DNA from: Bacillota bacterium
Lineage (GTDB): Bacteria; Bacillota; SHA-98; UBA4971
Length of the DNA: 64,000 nucleotides
Direction of reading: 5' to 3'
Assembly: GCA_030024085.1 (NCBI GenBank)
Contig: JASEJE010000017.1
Span: forward strand, 1 to 64,000
Shown here: piece by piece, positions 8,353-16,654 of the stretch
Position numbering within the stretch: the first letter of the stretch is position 1
Layout: each line of letters opens with the position of its first letter
Translations under genes and position numbers: made by a program
Notes under the pieces: model-generated
Told to the model about the DNA's origin: nothing
Database searches by the model: none
What the model saw: the letters and a program-made list of their open reading frames with translations, nothing else

Positions 8353-8952
8353 TTGGGAGGCTCCCGAATTCGAAACCGGAAAACGGCGGATGGCAGCGGA
8401 CAGGGCGGCCGTGCGAAGAGCAGTCGCCCTCTGAGCACAGGCTTGTACAGCACTCGCCCCCCGCAGGCACTTCATTGGAGAGTCAAACGCATGCTGGAGC
8501 TCTACGTGGCAGGCGCGCTCGGCCCCGAAGAGGGACATCTCGTTGAGAGGCACGTTGCCGAATGCGCCGCATGTGCTCGCGACCTGCGCGAGATCTCTGC
8601 AGTCGCAGGACTGCTGAGAACACTGCCCTTTGCTGAGCCTTCAATGACCTCGAAGCAGATGACCGCAAACGTACTTGCGCGCGTTCGTGCAACCTCTCAA
8701 CGTGAAAGCCCCAATACGTTGGAGGTCCGATGGTGGGCGCCGCTTGCGCTGCAGACTGCCGGGTTCCTGGTGAGCCTCGCTTTGGTGAGCTCAACATCTC
8801 GCTTTCCTGGCTACGTCTCGCGCCTGGGCATTCATATGCTTGTGGGCCAGGTGGTGATCATGTCTCTCTCTGGCCTGTTGCTTGCTGTTCTGTGGATTCT
8901 AGTCACCGGGATTCGCAGGCTCTACAGAAGGCGGGCTTTCGGCCATGGGTGA
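8353..8952 (+). CDS. Membrane-anchored anti-sigma factor with a zf-HC2-like motif
   Basis: The start is TTG at 8353, eight bases behind GGAGG; this removes the overlap with the sigma gene and gives 199 residues. Residues about 40-85 carry the HxxxCxxC zinc-binding signature of anti-sigma factors (HVAECAAC). Two membrane helices follow: WWAPLALQTAGFLVSLAL and the VVIMSLSGLLLAVLWILV stretch. It should hold the ECF sigma factor at the membrane until released. Its last eight bases overlap the next gene, which points to translational coupling. Confidence 0.8.
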   Translation: MGGSRIRNRKTADGSGQGGRAKSSRPLSTGLYSTRPPQALHWRVKRMLELYVAGALGPEEGHLVERHVAECAACARDLREISAVAGLLRTLPFAEPSMTSKQMTANVLARVRATSQRESPNTLEVRWWAPLALQTAGFLVSLALVSSTSRFPGYVSRLGIHMLVGQVVIMSLSGLLLAVLWILVTGIRRLYRRRAFGHG

Positions 8953-9733
8953 TGCCGGGTGGTCACGCGGCGTCGAGGCTGCCTCGTGCGGTCCGGCCGT
9001 GCAAAGTAGGCTCGTCACGCGGCTGGTAGCTGCCAAGCGCTTGATTGCCATAGTGGGGCTGCTGTGCTTTCTCGAGGTAACGGGGTTTGCCCTGTTTTTC
9101 GAGACCATCATGAGACAATTGCCCATTCCTTCAGCGAATCTTTGCGCGTATCGTGTCGCGGCGCTTCTTCGCCGCGGGGCGGACCCGGATGACATCAACA
9201 GAGAGATCTCGAGCTGGCGCAAGATCTGCCCTGACATCCTGGCTGTGGTGGTGGCGGATCTTCGTGGGGAGGTGATGTTCTCGTCCGAGCCAGGCGTGGT
9301 AGGGTCGAAGATTCCGCAGCCGCACCTTGCAGATGCTGGTAAACTCAAGGACTGGCTGATGGACAACGCCAGGGGTATTGCTATCAAGAAGGACGCAGTG
9401 TATCAGTTTGCTTACCAAGACACGGCGTTGACAGACGGCAGTGCAGCAAGAGTGTGGGCCATTGCCACATTCCGAATGTACAACAACATACCAGCCTATG
9501 TGATGTGGACTGTGGCCCGGCCCAACGGCCGATATATGCTCTGGACGATCATCTGGTGGCTCTCCGTTCCGACGTGGATTTACATCGACCAAGTGCTGAC
9601 AACACGTGGCAAATCGACGGGTGCCACGAGGTGGGCCGTCGTTGGTTTTGCCTTTAACGGCATCGGACTGTTGCTGTATGTGGCAGCAAGCCGAGTATTC
9701 TCTGCAAAGCGCGGTACATGCCAAATGAACTGA
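8945..9733 (+). CDS. Membrane protein with an extracytoplasmic domain, third gene of the sigma operon
   Basis: A 262-residue protein starting at the ATG within ATGGGTGA, overlapping the anti-sigma stop. One membrane helix lies at about residues 33-53 (LIAIVGLLCFLEVTGFALFF) and two near the C-terminus (WTIIWWLSVPTWIYI; AVVGFAFNGIGLLLYVAAS). Residues about 55-195 form an external domain resembling the small sensor domains of membrane receptors (DILAVVVADLRGEVMFSS). I know no family for it. From its position I infer a sensor or regulator acting with the anti-sigma factor. Confidence 0.6.
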   Translation: MGDAGWSRGVEAASCGPAVQSRLVTRLVAAKRLIAIVGLLCFLEVTGFALFFETIMRQLPIPSANLCAYRVAALLRRGADPDDINREISSWRKICPDILAVVVADLRGEVMFSSEPGVVGSKIPQPHLADAGKLKDWLMDNARGIAIKKDAVYQFAYQDTALTDGSAARVWAIATFRMYNNIPAYVMWTVARPNGRYMLWTIIWWLSVPTWIYIDQVLTTRGKSTGATRWAVVGFAFNGIGLLLYVAASRVFSAKRGTCQMN

Positions 9734-9797
9734 GAGCAGCACCTCTGAGTGATCAAGAAAACTGTTGAGCAGGGGGGATTCTCATGATTTGGGTGGT

Positions 9798-9847
9798 TGA
9801 ACCTGAAGAGAATCCAGGCGGGCCAAGCATCTGCTGGCTCAGGTTCA
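9798..9847. terminator. Nested inverted repeat between convergent operons
   Basis: TGAACCTGA (9798-9806) pairs with TCAGGTTCA (9839-9847), and inside lies a second hairpin built from GCCAAGCA and TGCTGGC around 9822-9838. It is followed by TTTGT on the plus strand. It lies between the convergent sigma operon and the ABC exporter, so a bidirectional terminator is plausible although the T-run is poor. The remainder of 9734-10054 holds no gene. Confidence 0.4.
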
Positions 9848-10054
9848 TTTGTCCCAACCTATGCTTCGGGTTGTGTGACAGTAAGGTCAATCCAGCGAGT
9901 CGATGAGGTCGGGCATGCTTACAGGAAGAATGACGGTCTCTTCGCGGACATCGTCGGTTTCCTGTAGCAACGGCGTGGCAAAGAGTATGACCCGCTCGGC
10001 GTGCCAACGACGCATACGATCCTGCCTCATGGCGGTGCTGCCGTGAGTACCGGG

Positions 10055-10858
10055 CTAGTACTCGGCGAGGCTGCCGTCGATCCTGGCCCTGTTGAACCCC
10101 CATCGGAACACCACTAGCCCGATTGGAAGGGTCAATGCGGTGAGGGCGAGCAGGGCCAGGACCTGGCTTCTCACCTCTCCAAGCCCGGCATGAACCATGA
10201 TGGTCTTTCGCAGCGCAATGAGTGCATGGGTGGGAGGTAAGGCCACGGCGACAGTCCGCAGGAACGGAGGTAAAAGCTCAACTGGGAACATGGCCCCGCT
10301 CAGGAGACCGGAAAGCGTGCCGAAGGCCCAGGTGATCGGGTCCCCCTGCTTCGTAACCATGATGATGCCGGCAGACATCAGCCCAAACCCAGACATGCAG
10401 ACGACAGAGAGAAGCAAGATGAACAGCGCGGCGCCGAGGTTCACGTTGATGTCCATGCCGAGGACGAACACGACCACGAGGAAGATGACCGACGTGCTCA
10501 GGCACGCGTACACGAAGTTCCAGAGCGCTGAATAGATCAGAATCTGGTGCAGCGGGGTATCCGACATGAGGAGGAACTCCAGCGTGCCCATCTGCTGTTC
10601 TCCTCGAATCGCGCCCTGGAACGAGTTCAAGGACACCCCCACGAAGCTCATGAACGTCGTGCCGATTATGAGGTATCCCATGAGGTTACCGCCGTAGGGT
10701 GCGAGAAGAGGGAACTCGTGCCCTTCCCCGAGGAACTTCGCCATGAAGTAAAACTGCGCTGCGCCGACAAACGTGCCAAGGAGTGTGAGCACGAAGGCCA
10801 TTCGGTAGCTCAGCATGCTGACAAAGCCACGCTTTACGAAGACGTATGCCTTATACAC
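10055..10858 (-). CDS. ABC-2 type exporter permease
   Basis: A 267-residue protein with about six membrane helices in the ABC-2 layout: an N-terminal amphipathic start (MYKAYVFVKRGFVSML), a long cytosolic stretch with GEQQMGTLEFLLMSDTP (the conserved ABC-2 motif before the central helices), and SGAMFPVELLPPFLR in the C-terminal half. It pairs with the ATPase encoded immediately upstream, whose stop overlaps this start by eight bases. The pair probably exports a lipid, drug or peptide; the substrate is not evident. Confidence 0.85.
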   Translation of the reverse strand: MYKAYVFVKRGFVSMLSYRMAFVLTLLGTFVGAAQFYFMAKFLGEGHEFPLLAPYGGNLMGYLIIGTTFMSFVGVSLNSFQGAIRGEQQMGTLEFLLMSDTPLHQILIYSALWNFVYACLSTSVIFLVVVFVLGMDINVNLGAALFILLLSVVCMSGFGLMSAGIIMVTKQGDPITWAFGTLSGLLSGAMFPVELLPPFLRTVAVALPPTHALIALRKTIMVHAGLGEVRSQVLALLALTALTLPIGLVVFRWGFNRARIDGSLAEY

Positions 10859-11825
10859 GGCTCGTTTCGCCCCCTGTGAGCGTCAGAAAGATGTCTTCGA
10901 GGGAAGGCTCGCACGTGGCGATGGACTCAACCTCGACCCCGTGCTCTACCATCAGCCGCACGACTTCATTTGTCACGGACTCCTTCTGCGTCATGATGAC
11001 TTCGAGCGCCGGGTTCCCTTCGGCTACGGCTGCAACTCCGGCTATTGACCTGAGCGCTCCGATGAACCTGGCAGGGTCTTTCCCCCAGTTTCGAACGGCC
11101 AGCTGCAACCGGCATTGGTGCAGAATGCCCCTCAGGTTGGCCGGGGTGTCCACAGCGATGAGACGGCCTTTATTGAGTATGCCGATCCTGTCTGAAATCC
11201 GTTCGGCCTCATCCATGTTGTGAGTGGTGAGCAGAATCGTGCGCCCTCTGGCCTTCAGTTCCTTGATATGCTCGCGGATGTGCCTTGCGGAAGCCGGGTC
11301 CACCGAAGCGGTGGGTTCGTCTAGCAGCAAGACGGGCGGGTCGGTGAGAAGAGCCCGGGCGATCCCGAGCTTTCTCCGCATTCCGGACGAATACTTCATG
11401 AACCTCTTATCGGCTTCTTCCCCGAGGCCAAGCTGGTCGAGGACCTCGGAAATTCGTCGGTGGAGAAGCGGCGGCCTGAGTCCCTGGAGCGCTCCGAAGA
11501 ACTCCAGGTTCTGGCGGCCCGTGAGCCGGAAGTAGAACGACCTCTCGCCTCCTGGGCTGAACCCGATCGATGCCCTGACCCTGCTGGATTGTGTCAGGAT
11601 ATCGTACCCGTTTACTGTCGCCATGCCGGATGTCGGCACAATGAGGGTAGAGAGGATCTTCACGAGCGTTGTCTTCCCGGCCCCGTTCGGCCCGAGCAAG
11701 GCGAAGACTTCGCCTCTGTCGATTTCCAGGCAAACCCGGTCGACGGCAGTGACAGGGCTGCCCCGGCCATCCCTCGCCCGTGGGTAAGTCTTCGTCAGAT
11801 CGTGGACACGTATCAATGATATCAT
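10851..11825 (-). CDS. ABC exporter ATP-binding protein
   Basis: About 324 residues. Walker A is GPNGAGKTT, the Q-loop region is IGFSPGGERSFYFRLTG, the signature is YSSGMRRKLGIARALL (SSGM variant), Walker B is VLLLDEPTASVD, and the H-loop is LLTTHNMDEAE. A C-terminal extension of ~90 residues is typical of DrrA-like exporter ATPases. ATG at 11825 is the first start, but the TTG at 11816 is better spaced from AAAGGGA. It forms an overlapping two-gene operon with the permease. A 22-base palindrome just upstream is a likely operator. Confidence 0.88.
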   Translation of the reverse strand: MISLIRVHDLTKTYPRARDGRGSPVTAVDRVCLEIDRGEVFALLGPNGAGKTTLVKILSTLIVPTSGMATVNGYDILTQSSRVRASIGFSPGGERSFYFRLTGRQNLEFFGALQGLRPPLLHRRISEVLDQLGLGEEADKRFMKYSSGMRRKLGIARALLTDPPVLLLDEPTASVDPASARHIREHIKELKARGRTILLTTHNMDEAERISDRIGILNKGRLIAVDTPANLRGILHQCRLQLAVRNWGKDPARFIGALRSIAGVAAVAEGNPALEVIMTQKESVTNEVVRLMVEHGVEVESIATCEPSLEDIFLTLTGGETSRV

Positions 11826-11834
11826 TCCCTTTGG

Positions 11835-11856
11835 ACTGTGTGTCTGCCTACACAGT
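11835..11856. promoter_or_regulatory. 22-bp palindrome upstream of the ABC exporter operon
   Basis: ACTGTGT, an eight-base spacer and ACACAGT form a perfect inverted repeat, ten bases before the ATPase start. Position and symmetry fit a dimeric repressor site, for example of a GntR/YtrA-type regulator. The regulator is not identified. The adjoining 11857-12147 contains no gene I can support. Confidence 0.45.
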
Positions 11857-12147
11857 ACGACGTGACGCGGTGTGAGGGAGTCTACGCTCCAGCACAATCG
11901 AAGTAACCCCAGGGGGCATCGACCGTAGTGCACCTCGTTCTCATTTCCCAATCCGCAGCTAGGTAGGGCAAAGAGACCGTGCGTAGAACCGTATCCTCTT
12001 CGGCTGGAAACTCCCATGGTGCCTACTCCAGGCCACGCGGTGGCGCAAACGACAAAGCCATGCAACTGACTCGCCTCCTGCGGCAGCACGCTCGTCAATC
12101 CTGGTCTCCTTCTTGCTATACAAAGTTGAGGACGCCAGCAGAAGCAA

Positions 12148-12480
12148 CTACCCCCACCTCGTTGGGACATGGATCGATAAGTGAGGGTGCAGGACACCGT
12201 TGAACTTCCCCAGCAACTGCCAGTTTCCCCGAGCAAGGCGACGAGTTTGCGCCATTCGACCAGGCTGCGCCACCATAATATAGAAGGAATCAACGGCCTC
12301 ACGTACCCTCACTTGGTCCTGTTCGCAGATTTCAAACACGGCACGGCGTATCTCCTCATCACATTCGGGAAGCCTCCTGATGCGGCGCGACAACTCCTCG
12401 CGAATCAGGATTCGCCTTGGTAGTACCGGATCTATGTCAGCTGCGAGGGATCGCAGTCTCTCCTGAAATGCTGGATCGAT
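12148..12480 (-). pseudogene. Helical protein remnant without a normal start
   Basis: An open frame of 110 codons follows directly after a TAG and has no ATG or GTG in its first part; the first possible start is TTG at 12393. The first ~65 residues look truly coding: RSLAADIDPVLPRR, then RRIRRLPECDEEIRRAV and EICEQDQVRVREAVDS, a strongly helical, charged pattern. After IMVAQPG the character changes, suggesting a frameshift. I do not recognise the family. It may be the 3' part of a gene truncated upstream. Confidence 0.35.
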
Positions 12481-12634
12481 CTACATACCGTATCAAGTCT
12501 CGCCTCTGTGTGCCTCACAACCGTTGCTTTACCCCAGCGGGACGTCCTGGGGGTGCTGACTTCGTTGATTAACATATCGCCTTGCCCACAGAAACAACCC
12601 CAGCCACATGGCTACACCCATGAGCCCAGCCCAC

Positions 12635-13267
12635 CTACCTTCCACCGCTTGCTGCGCAATGAATTGCCGTCGACAGGCAGGTGGACCTCATCCATGTGGC
12701 GGTCAGCCCCAGGAGTATTGCGGTTGTATACACTCTTCCTAGGATTTCTGCTCCGGGTTGATGGGTATGGGCCACTGCAAAAAGGAAACTCGAGATGGCA
12801 ACAGCCCACAGAGACGGTCTACGACTACGGGCGAACAGTCTGTTCAATTCGCCAATCAAAAAGCCCCGAAAGAATGCTTCCTCCGAAGCACGGGCATACG
12901 CTTCGAAAAGACAAGTGCAGAGTGAGCAATCATATGCGGGAATGACTAGCACGAAGGCTGTTGACAGAGCCAACACAAGAGGCACGAGGCGGGTTGAACC
13001 GATCCCATATTCGGCAGGGCTTCTCCCCGCTGTGCGAGCAACGACAACAGTGGGGACCCACAAGAGCGGGTAGATAGATAAGCTCACAACGCTCAATCCT
13101 GTCGGGTGGTCCGAGACGCTGTGACCCATAGACAGTCGATTTAGCACAGCGCAGAGCAAGGTCACAACCAGGGCGTACAGAAGGCTCGCGCGGAGCACCC
13201 TGTCCTTGACAAATGTATCGTGTGCATTCGCCACGTCCAGAATAGCCGAGCTGAACAACGGTTCCAC
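12635..13267 (-). CDS. CPBP-family intramembrane metalloprotease
   Basis: From the GTG at 13267, behind GGGAGGA, the protein has 210 residues with about six membrane helices. The CPBP (CAAX protease/Abi) motifs are visible: SEEAFFRGF (EExxxR), FAVAHTHQ (the second histidine motif) and a C-terminal TAIHCA in place of the usual H.xxN. Such proteins cleave within membranes or confer immunity to bacteriocins. The C-terminus is short after IHC, so the final motif may be damaged. A fragment of a second copy lies in opposite orientation at 15148-15262. Confidence 0.75.
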   Translation of the reverse strand: MEPLFSSAILDVANAHDTFVKDRVLRASLLYALVVTLLCAVLNRLSMGHSVSDHPTGLSVVSLSIYPLLWVPTVVVARTAGRSPAEYGIGSTRLVPLVLALSTAFVLVIPAYDCSLCTCLFEAYARASEEAFFRGFLIGELNRLFARSRRPSLWAVAISSFLFAVAHTHQPGAEILGRVYTTAILLGLTATWMRSTCLSTAIHCAASGGR

Positions 13268-13410
13268 CCCCGTGGTCCTCCCTGGGCAACTTGCTCTTCC
13301 TCAGACTCTACCCACAAGAGCTCGTTCCTCACACCATCGCGTACCGAAGTCCGTGAAGTGCGACGGTTCGCAGTGACGTTTAGAGGCTGCGTGGTTATGT
13401 ACCAAGACTC

Positions 13411-13574
13411 CAGGACAACTAGTACTACCCCGAGAATAGGCGGTGGTTGCCATTTTCATCCTTTCGATGGTGCCGGGCAACGGCCGGCATGGAGGACTAC
13501 TACGAAAATGCGCCGGGCGTTTTCATCCTTCGCTGGTGCCGACGAAGTCGGCATGGGCGACTACTTTGAAAATA
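13411..13574. repeat. Hairpin repeats, left group (tail of one unit plus two units)
   Basis: Units start with TTTTCATCC at 13453 and 13520, 67 bases apart, each followed by a hairpin (TGCCGG/CCGGCA, and TGCCGAC-GAA-GTCGGCA), then GGCGACTAC-like sequence and GAAAAT. The end of a further unit is recognisable at 13411-13450. The arms differ between units but stay complementary. Two more units lie beyond the IS110-type element at 15027-15153. Confidence 0.65.
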
Positions 13575-13611
13575 ACCCTCCATCGAAGCCGAGGAACCCG
13601 GAGGAGGGGGG

Positions 13612-14829
13612 TCACGCTGCCTGCTCCAGGGTGACTTTGTATCCGAGTGCCTCGAGTCGCTTGATTGCGCGACGAGCTACCGCGTCATGATTCAGCTTGT
13701 CGAAGTAGTCCGCCCCCAGGTCCTGGTATGCCGTGCCTTCCTTGAGCATGTGGTAGATGATCACGAGTATCGTATGAGCAACTGCTACCGCTGCTCGGTT
13801 GCCTCCGCGACGAGCTGCAAGGCGATGGTACTGGGCTGACAGGTAAGTGTTCTTCGTACGGGCGGCAGAGCGTGCCGCTTCCACCAAAGTCGTGGGTAGA
13901 TGGGGGTTGCCTGGACGCGTGCGACCACTCTTGCGTTTGCCAGCGCTCTCATTGTTCCCCGGACATAGCCCAGCCCATGAGGCAAGGTGCGCGGCGCTTG
14001 GGAATCGGCTCATATCATCTCCGGTCTCGGCCAATACCTCTTCAGCCGTCTGTCGCCCGACGCCTGGGATGCTGTCGAGGGCCTCGACCGCTTTCTCAAA
14101 AGGGCGCATCCGCTCCTCGATCTCCCGGTCAAGCTTCTTGATCTGACCGTCAAGGAAACGGACGTGCTCGATCTGCGCAGCCAGCATCATCCTCTGATGA
14201 GGCCCGATCAGCCCCTCCATGGCTTTGGTAAGCTGGCCAGCCTTCTTCTTGAGCTTGCCCCTGGCAAGTTGCGCAAGGGTCTCGGGATCCGTCTCAGCGG
14301 CTACCAAAGCCTCCAGTATGGCCTGGCCCGACTTACCCATCACGTCGGTTGCAACATCCCCAAGCTTAATATTGGCCCCCTCCAGTACCTTTTGGATACG
14401 GTTGACCTCACGAGCCCGCTCCCGGATAAGGTCCTTGCGGTACCGCACCAGTTCCCTCAGTTCCCGCTGCGGCCGGTCAGGAATGAAGCTTCCCCACAAC
14501 AGCCCATGCCGCAGGAGATCACAGATCTACTCTGCGTCCTTCATGTCCGTCTTCCGCCCCGGCACTGCCTTGATATCCCGGGCATTGACAACCAGAACTT
14601 CAATTCCCGTTCCCTCGAGAATGTTATAGATGGGTTTCCAGTACACACCCGTGCTCTCCATTGCCACGTGCGTGCACCTCTTGGACACGAGATAATCAGC
14701 CAGCTCCAGCAAATCGCTGGTCATCGTGCCGAAGGTCTTGGTTTCCTTCCCCTCCGGAGTTGTGACACATGCAACCACGACCTTCTTGTGAACATTAAGC
14801 GCACCGCAACGTTCGTACAGTACCTCCAT
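13612..14829 (-). pseudogene. IS110-family transposase, broken by a TAG codon
   Basis: Reading through one TAG (after MKDAE, where relatives have tryptophan) gives a 405-residue DEDD transposase. The N-terminal RuvC-like domain shows LNVHKK, VAMESTGVYW and GRKTDMKDAE. The C-terminal transposase_20 domain shows SIPGVGRQTAEEVLAETGD and NNESAGKRKSGRTRPGN. The first catalytic aspartate, normally in the IDVHK-type motif, is asparagine here. Two independent lesions therefore argue for an inactive element. The ATG at 14829 has only a weak ribosome site. Without readthrough it would give proteins of 100 and 295 residues. Confidence 0.85.
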
Positions 14830-15020
14830 CAGTGTGCTACCCCCTCTGCCAGACTCACCGGCGCGGCGACCTCTAATATCAAGATTCTACCTTGCGTGCT
14901 TCCCCGAAGGGAGCAACACTTCGTGGTGCCTCAGGTCGCCGGGGTCAGACTTAGCCTCGGGCTTACGGCACCAAGTAACCCCGACCTCTCTTCACCGGTT
15001 CGTGGGGTAGCATTCGCCGT
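14830..15020 (-). ncRNA. Candidate bridge-RNA region of the IS110-type element
   Basis: IS110-group elements encode a structured RNA in the non-coding DNA upstream of the recombinase. This ~190-base stretch has the right position, and on the minus strand contains GC-rich hairpins, including CCC-TTCG-GGG inside GCT...AGC arms and CAC-GAA-GTG inside GCA...TGC arms. The guide loops cannot be assigned by eye. The call rests on position and hairpins only. Confidence 0.35.
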
Positions 15021-15026
15021 GACCGC

Positions 15027-15153
15027 ATTTTCATCCTTTCTTCGATAGCGGCGGCAGCCGGTCGCCATGGACGACTACCCAGAGAATAGACGGTGGTTGC
15101 CATTTTCATCCTTTCGATGGCGCCAGCAGCAGGCTGGCATGGACGACTTAGCA
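15027..15153. repeat. Hairpin repeats, right group (two units)
   Basis: Units begin at 15027 and 15102 (75 bases apart) with ATTTTCATCCTTTC, then hairpins (an imperfect GCGGC/GCCGGTCGC stem and GCCAGC-AGCAG-GCTGGC), then ATGGACGACT. They share the leader sequence AATAGACGGTGGTTGCC with the left group. The second unit runs directly into the CPBP gene fragment. Confidence 0.65.
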
Positions 15154-15262
15154 CTTGCCTTTTTGAGGCGTATGCCCGCACTTCGGAGGAAGCTTTCTTC
15201 AGGAGCTTTTTCATTGGCGAATTGAATAGGCTGTTCGCTCGTAGTCGCAGACTCAGCCGCGA
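15148..15262 (+). pseudogene. CPBP protease gene fragment (second copy, opposite orientation)
   Basis: About 38 codons match residues 120-155 of the protease at 12635-13267: CLFEAYARTSEEAFFRSFFIGELNRLF in two pieces, continuing to RSRR. The conserved glycine after EE..FR is serine here. It has no start or C-terminal part, and its 5' side is joined to a hairpin repeat. It shows that the repeats took part in a rearrangement. Confidence 0.7.
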
Positions 15263-15402
15263 GACGCTTTGCTATCACCGAGGCTGCGGTTGAGGCATGC
15301 GGTGACAATGACAGAAAAAGCGGGCTGCAGGCTTCGGGCTGCCCTCGCCTTTGCGGGCGCCACCGCGATCCTCCTCCCGCGCACGTCCCTGAGCACGTGA
15401 AG

Positions 15403-15738
15403 CTATCGACCGCGCCATCCGAGCACAATCATACCGATGATGACCAGGCTCACGACTAATCTTACGACGTGATGAGATATATGTATCCCCGACCACCCGT
15501 GGAGCACCACTCCACTATAGAGCGCCGAAACACTCAAGGCGAGTAAAGCAACAACCGCGAGGCATAGTCCCCATGCTCTGTGCAGCCAAATTGAGACAGC
15601 GCTCGCTATAATGGCCATACCTATCAGTACAAATAGCGGAGCTACAATGGGCGACGGGTGATTTCTCGCTTGGGTGAAACCTCCTAGGAGATTGAGTAAA
15701 CCCCAAAGCCCAAGAAGGAAAACGGCAAGTCTGAACAT
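15403..15738 (-). CDS. Small membrane protein of unknown function
   Basis: A 111-residue protein from the ATG at 15738, nine bases behind GGAGGAGG, which is a strong start. Four hydrophobic stretches cover most of it: VFLLGLWGLLNLLGGF, PLFVLIGMAIIASAVSIWL, GLCLAVVALLALSVSAL and VVSLVIIGMIVLGW. No catalytic motif is seen. I do not recognise the family. The region on to 16029 holds no gene. Confidence 0.55.
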   Translation of the reverse strand: MFRLAVFLLGLWGLLNLLGGFTQARNHPSPIVAPLFVLIGMAIIASAVSIWLHRAWGLCLAVVALLALSVSALYSGVVLHGWSGIHISHHVVRLVVSLVIIGMIVLGWRGR

Positions 15739-16084
15739 AGATAACGCCTCCTCCGAATGCCGGCACGAAGGGAGTGCCACCTATAGGCATGCAGGGTCTA
15801 GTCAGAACCGAAAAGCTGGAGGAAAAGGTTACAACAAACCGGCGCCGCAAACAGACTTATCACGGAGTTCAGCAATCCGGGAAGCAAAAGAGCGCGCCCA
15901 ATGTCACCGTGCATCTTGCAGTTTGGGCACCTCAAAGGGCAGCCGAGTTCACTCAGGCAGCCTACTCATGAAAGGATCCACTTGATGATCACCTTGATCA
16001 ACCACGGAGCATCGCGTTCACTGAGCTCCTCAGTAGCGGTGAGGAGTTCCTCGTACACGCAAACGCCCGCCACACGGGCACTGC

Positions 16085-16630
16085 GCGAAGCCAGCTGCAG
16101 AAGATGAGTTATATCTATCCCAGTCCCTCGTCAGGAAGCGAATCCCTAGCTTGTCGGATTTTTCGTAAACAACCGTCCCTGGAAACGGGGTAAGGATCCC
16201 GAAGGGCGTAATTACTCTCTTGCCCATTTTTCTCCCTATGGTACGGAGGTTCCTTGCATACTTGATAGTCTCCTCAATCGTCTCAACGGTATCATCCGGC
16301 AGACCTATAATGAACGAACACACTACATCAAGGCCCGCGGAACATGCATCTGAAACAACCTGCTCAACAGCTTCGAGGTCATATCCCTTACCGATTTTTC
16401 TCATTATGAACGGGACACCCGTTTCTACGCCGAAGTGAATCAACCTGCAACCGGCCTCCCTCATCAGTCGAAGCAGATCTCTGTCCACCGTGTCAACTCG
16501 TGATTCACATGACCACTCGAAGGTTAACGGTTCGTCCAGGATAAGCTTGCACAGGCGGACGACTCTAGAAGCATCGGTAGTCAAGGAGTCGTCGGAAAAG
16601 ATGACTGTCCGCGACGCGGGATCGGCCGCC
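16085..16630 (-). pseudogene. Radical SAM enzyme fragment (B12-binding-type), truncated at both ends
   Basis: The open frame encodes the C-terminal two thirds of a radical SAM barrel of the cobalamin-binding type: RTVIFSDDSLTTDASRVV, FEWSCESRVDTVDRDLL, REAGCRLIHFGVETG, FIIGLPDDTVETIEETI and LTPFPGTVVYEK. The CxxxCxxC cluster motif and any cobalamin domain, which should precede this part, are missing; the frame upstream runs into the end of the LuxR gene. Similarity stops after RDWDRYNS. It cannot bind its iron-sulfur cluster and is a relic. Confidence 0.7.
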
Positions 16631-16640
16631 CTGTCTCCGG

Positions 16641-16654
16641 TCAGACTAGTCTGA
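16641..16654. promoter_or_regulatory. Perfect 14-bp palindrome at the luxR end
   Basis: TCAGACTAGTCTGA is a perfect palindrome overlapping the stop codon of the LuxR gene at the join with the truncated radical SAM gene. It may be a protein-binding site or a junction scar; nothing more can be said. Confidence 0.25.

Larger units (their letters stand above)
13575..15020 (-). mobile_element. IS110-family insertion sequence (degenerate)
   Basis: The element consists of a transposase gene with a TAG interruption and ~190 bases of non-coding sequence on its upstream side, with little on the downstream side; this is the IS110-group layout. It separates two groups of the same hairpin repeat, which suggests insertion into the repeat array. 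No terminal inverted repeats are visible, as expected for IS110. Exact ends are estimated from where repeat similarity stops. Confidence 0.6.

Noticed and set aside
13411-15153. CRISPR array
   Set aside because: Units are few, imperfect, 67-75 bases apart with no unique spacers of equal length, and hairpin arms vary; no cas genes are present.
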